A stretch of DNA of 7,236 nt from JAVEVH01 sp034005145 (GTDB lineage: Bacteria; Patescibacteriota; Dojkabacteria; SC72). Positions 5,143 through 7,236 of this stretch are shown here, one piece after another. A program made the translations under genes and the position numbers. Where the stretch lies: positions 1 through 7,236 of the forward strand of contig JAVEVH010000035.1 in the NCBI GenBank assembly GCA_034005145.1, read 5' to 3'. Positions within the stretch are counted from its first letter, which is position 1. The number at the start of each line of letters is the position of its first letter. Below the pieces are notes generated by a model, which was given only the letters and a program-made list of their open reading frames with translations, was not told the origin of the DNA and searched no databases.

Positions 5143-6858
5143 ATGGATAAATATATATCCCTTAAAGACTGTTTAAGAGAACTAAACAAATATAGCTATT
5201 CTCTCCCCATTATCTTAGGTAAAGATATTAATAATAATATACATACTAAAGATCTAAAAGAATTAAAAAATATGTTAATCTCTGGCTCTACTAGTAGTGG
5301 TAAATCAGTATTCCTAAACAGTATAATAAATACAATATTACTAACTAAAACACCAAAAGAAGTACAATTAATATTAATAGATTTTAAAAGAGCTGAATTC
5401 CATACATATGAAGACATACCACATCTAAAATATCCAGTTATATATGATGTGGAAGAAGCAGTATATAAATTGGCTGAGATATATACAGAAAGAGAAGAGA
5501 ATAAAGATAAATCATATCCTGATATTGTAATACTCTTAGAAGACTATGCTGACTTTCTGTCATTAGAAAGAATACGTAGTAATGTATTTCAAGATTTAAG
5601 ACGAACCATTATTAGAATCCTTACAATGGGACATACATTAGGTATATATACAATCCTATCCTCATCTAAGGTATCGGACAATCAACTATTAGAGAGAATA
5701 AGGGAGAGTATTCCAAATAGGTTAGTAGGATTCCTACCCACATCACAGGACTCCATAGCTATGCTTGGAGAGCAGGGTGCTGAAAAATTAGAGGGTCGGG
5801 GAGATATGTTTTTTAAGAATATGGATACTAATGAAAAGGTAAGGGTACAGGCTCCTTTTATATCTACTGATGAAACTGAAAATATTGTTCAGAGGATATC
5901 AAGGAAAAAGCAGGTAGAGATGTTAAGGGATGTTTTGTATGAAGATGCTAAGAGGGCAGTAATAGAGAGTGGTAATGCAACAGCCAGTTATTTACAAAGG
6001 CATTTTAAGATAGGGTATAACCAGGCAGCAAGATTAATAGACCAATTAGAATTAAATGGTATTATTGGTCCAAAAGAGGGTGTTAAAAAGAGAAAAATTT
6101 TCTTAGAAAAATATGAACAACCAATAGAAGAGGAAATCAAAAGTGAGGATAATTATAAGCAAGAAAAACTAAAACCATATGGAGATATCCTTTGGTTAAC
6201 AAAAGAGAAGGTTAAAGGTGCTTTACATATGGAAGAGGAACTTCCTATTAAAGAAATTAAATTACTTCCCTTTTTACAAGAAGATATACATTATCCAGAC
6301 TTATCTCCATTTGCATTAATTGCAGGAATATTAAAAATGTATGATATAGAGAATTCCGAGATGGTTGAAGCTGTATATGGTTTAGATATTTCAAAACAAA
6401 AGAAATGGTACAAAAAATTTCTATTAACAATAGGGCAAGAGAAACCTAATGAGGAATTTACTGAAGGATTAATCTTAGCTACCCTTGTTAGGATTGCTAA
6501 TCAGTATGGGAATGATTTTGTAATACCTTTGTATAAAAATGCAATTCAACTTTTTCCTACGTCAAAAATATTCTGTGATTACATTTCAACAATGATGAAC
6601 TATCTCTATGATAATCCTAAAGAAAGGAATGAAAAAATATATAAAGAATTACAAGATATATTTAAAAAGATAAAAAAGGAAGAGGTTGAACCAAGGATAT
6701 GGGAGAGTATGGTATTAACTAATTACTGTTTAACAGATTTATTAGGAAATGATAAATCTAAAGCTCCATATCTTAGTGATATTAAACAAGAAAACAAATT
6801 AAAAGCTATCAAAGAAAGAAGTTGTTTTAATATATTGTTTGGAGAAGAATATATATGA
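5143..6858 (+). CDS. Soluble FtsK/SpoIIIE-type DNA translocase with extra C-terminal domain
   Basis: Predicted ATP-driven double-strand DNA pump of 571 residues. Walker A is SGSTSSGKS (47-55), followed by IDFKRAEFHTYEDIPHL (79-95), which matches the FtsK block after the P-loop. Walker B reads DIVILLEDYADF (127-138): the usual Asp-Glu pair is Glu-Asp (133-134). GIYTILSSSKVS (167-178) replaces the usual ATQRPS-type sensor, losing its Gln. EKLEGRGDMFF (214-224) is typical. Residues 258-320 are a gamma winged helix (ASYLQRHFKIGYNQAARLID), the part that reads KOPS/SRS-like sites in chromosomal FtsK. Residues 330-571 form a mostly helical extension that I do not recognise. No membrane segments exist, so it is not the divisome FtsK. 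The ATG at 5143 is preferred over an in-frame TTG at 5098, which would only add a short hydrophobic leader. Its stop overlaps the next gene by 4 bp. Roles in plasmid, phage or element DNA movement are plausible. Confidence 0.88.
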   Translation: MDKYISLKDCLRELNKYSYSLPIILGKDINNNIHTKDLKELKNMLISGSTSSGKSVFLNSIINTILLTKTPKEVQLILIDFKRAEFHTYEDIPHLKYPVIYDVEEAVYKLAEIYTEREENKDKSYPDIVILLEDYADFLSLERIRSNVFQDLRRTIIRILTMGHTLGIYTILSSSKVSDNQLLERIRESIPNRLVGFLPTSQDSIAMLGEQGAEKLEGRGDMFFKNMDTNEKVRVQAPFISTDETENIVQRISRKKQVEMLRDVLYEDAKRAVIESGNATASYLQRHFKIGYNQAARLIDQLELNGIIGPKEGVKKRKIFLEKYEQPIEEEIKSEDNYKQEKLKPYGDILWLTKEKVKGALHMEEELPIKEIKLLPFLQEDIHYPDLSPFALIAGILKMYDIENSEMVEAVYGLDISKQKKWYKKFLLTIGQEKPNEEFTEGLILATLVRIANQYGNDFVIPLYKNAIQLFPTSKIFCDYISTMMNYLYDNPKERNEKIYKELQDIFKKIKKEEVEPRIWESMVLTNYCLTDLLGNDKSKAPYLSDIKQENKLKAIKERSCFNILFGEEYI

Positions 6859-7236
6859 AAATCTACCTAGATATCGATGGAGTCCTCTTAGATACTAAAG
6901 AGTATAAACAAATGCCATATTTAAAAGAATTTCTTGCTACTGTATTTGATATATCTAAAGGAGAAGTATATTGGTTAAGTACTCATACTAAACATGGAGA
7001 GAGTGATATAGCTTTGTATCACTTAGAAGAAGAATTAGAGAAAGATATATTAGAAATGATAAAAGGTATTAAAAATACTAAATGGAATGTATTAAAAACA
7101 GAAGGTATTGATATTAATAGTGATTTCCTTTGGTTTGATGATGTAATCTTTCAAGCAGAGTATAACTATTTAGAAAGTATTGGTAAGGAAAGTTGTTTAA
7201 TTAAGGTTGAGAATAACCTAGAGGAAATAGTAGAGT
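6855..7236 (+). CDS. HAD-like hydrolase, small (3' end cut by window)
   Basis: At least 127 residues of a haloacid-dehalogenase-fold protein, open to the window end. Motif I is YLDIDGVLLDT (residues 4-14) with the nucleophile Asp6 and the acid Asp8. Motif II is WLSTH (40-44; Ser42). A lysine in LKTEGID (80-86) fits motif III, and FLWFDD (91-96) is motif IV with the two metal-binding acids. The short insert between motifs I and II means no large cap domain, as in small phosphatases acting on nucleotides, nucleic-acid ends or proteins. Similar small HAD proteins of unknown substrate are common in bacterial genomes (family knowledge). The ATG overlaps the stop of the FtsK-like gene (ATGA), so the two are almost certainly co-transcribed and translationally coupled, which hints at a shared process. 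Substrate unknown. Only the far C-terminus is missing. Confidence 0.85.
   Translation, partial: MKIYLDIDGVLLDTKEYKQMPYLKEFLATVFDISKGEVYWLSTHTKHGESDIALYHLEEELEKDILEMIKGIKNTKWNVLKTEGIDINSDFLWFDDVIFQAEYNYLESIGKESCLIKVENNLEEIVE

Noticed and set aside
5196..5417. Minus-strand open frame of 73 codons within the FtsK-like gene
   Set aside because: Antisense to the conserved P-loop region of the FtsK-like gene, with no start signal or recognisable content.

Overview
The window is AT-rich bacterial DNA with short intergenic gaps. It looks like accessory sequence: a plasmid, prophage, integrated element or defence island. No rRNA, tRNA, CRISPR array or transposase is visible, so the host cannot be named. 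Most starts lack a convincing Shine-Dalgarno sequence, which would fit Bacteroidetes-like translation. One box (TATGTTTG, 156-163) matches the Bacteroidetes -7 consensus, but the promoter at 1271-1299 is an ordinary sigma70 type, so the assignment stays open.

Left part (1-939): the 5' end of a KilA-N-domain gene on the minus strand is cut by the window edge. Diverging from it is a complete ADP-ribosylglycohydrolase (DraG/ARH-like) gene with all its metal-binding signatures.

Middle part (about 975-4988): this resembles a modification or restriction-type cassette. It holds a small basic protein with a possible helix-turn-helix (minus), a DGQHR-domain protein related to DndB (minus), an unrecognised 279-residue protein (plus, divergent from the DGQHR gene) and a 440-residue cytosine-5 DNA methyltransferase (minus, tail-to-tail with the unknown gene, 12 bp apart). 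The unknown protein is the natural candidate for the effector or nuclease partner, but I see no recognisable nuclease motif in it. The small gene has a near-consensus promoter overlapped and followed by two perfect inverted repeats. Between it and the DGQHR gene lies an unexplained, relatively GC-rich stretch with two potential hairpins, then a perfect 12-bp terminator-like hairpin.

Right part (5143-7236): a soluble FtsK/SpoIIIE-type translocase has the P-loop motor and the gamma winged-helix DNA-reading domain. It lacks membrane segments, carries an acidic-pair swap in Walker B, and has a C-terminal extension of about 240 residues that I do not recognise. Its stop overlaps by 4 bp the start of a small HAD-like phosphatase gene that runs off the window.

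How the parts may fit together (inference): the methyltransferase marks DNA, and the DGQHR protein and the 279-residue protein probably act on or regulate the same modification or restriction process. The ADP-ribosylglycohydrolase, FtsK-like motor and HAD protein flank this cassette and may belong to the resident element into which it was inserted. The best candidate for something undescribed is the DGQHR / 279-aa / C5-methyltransferase combination; the FtsK variant with its own extension comes next.
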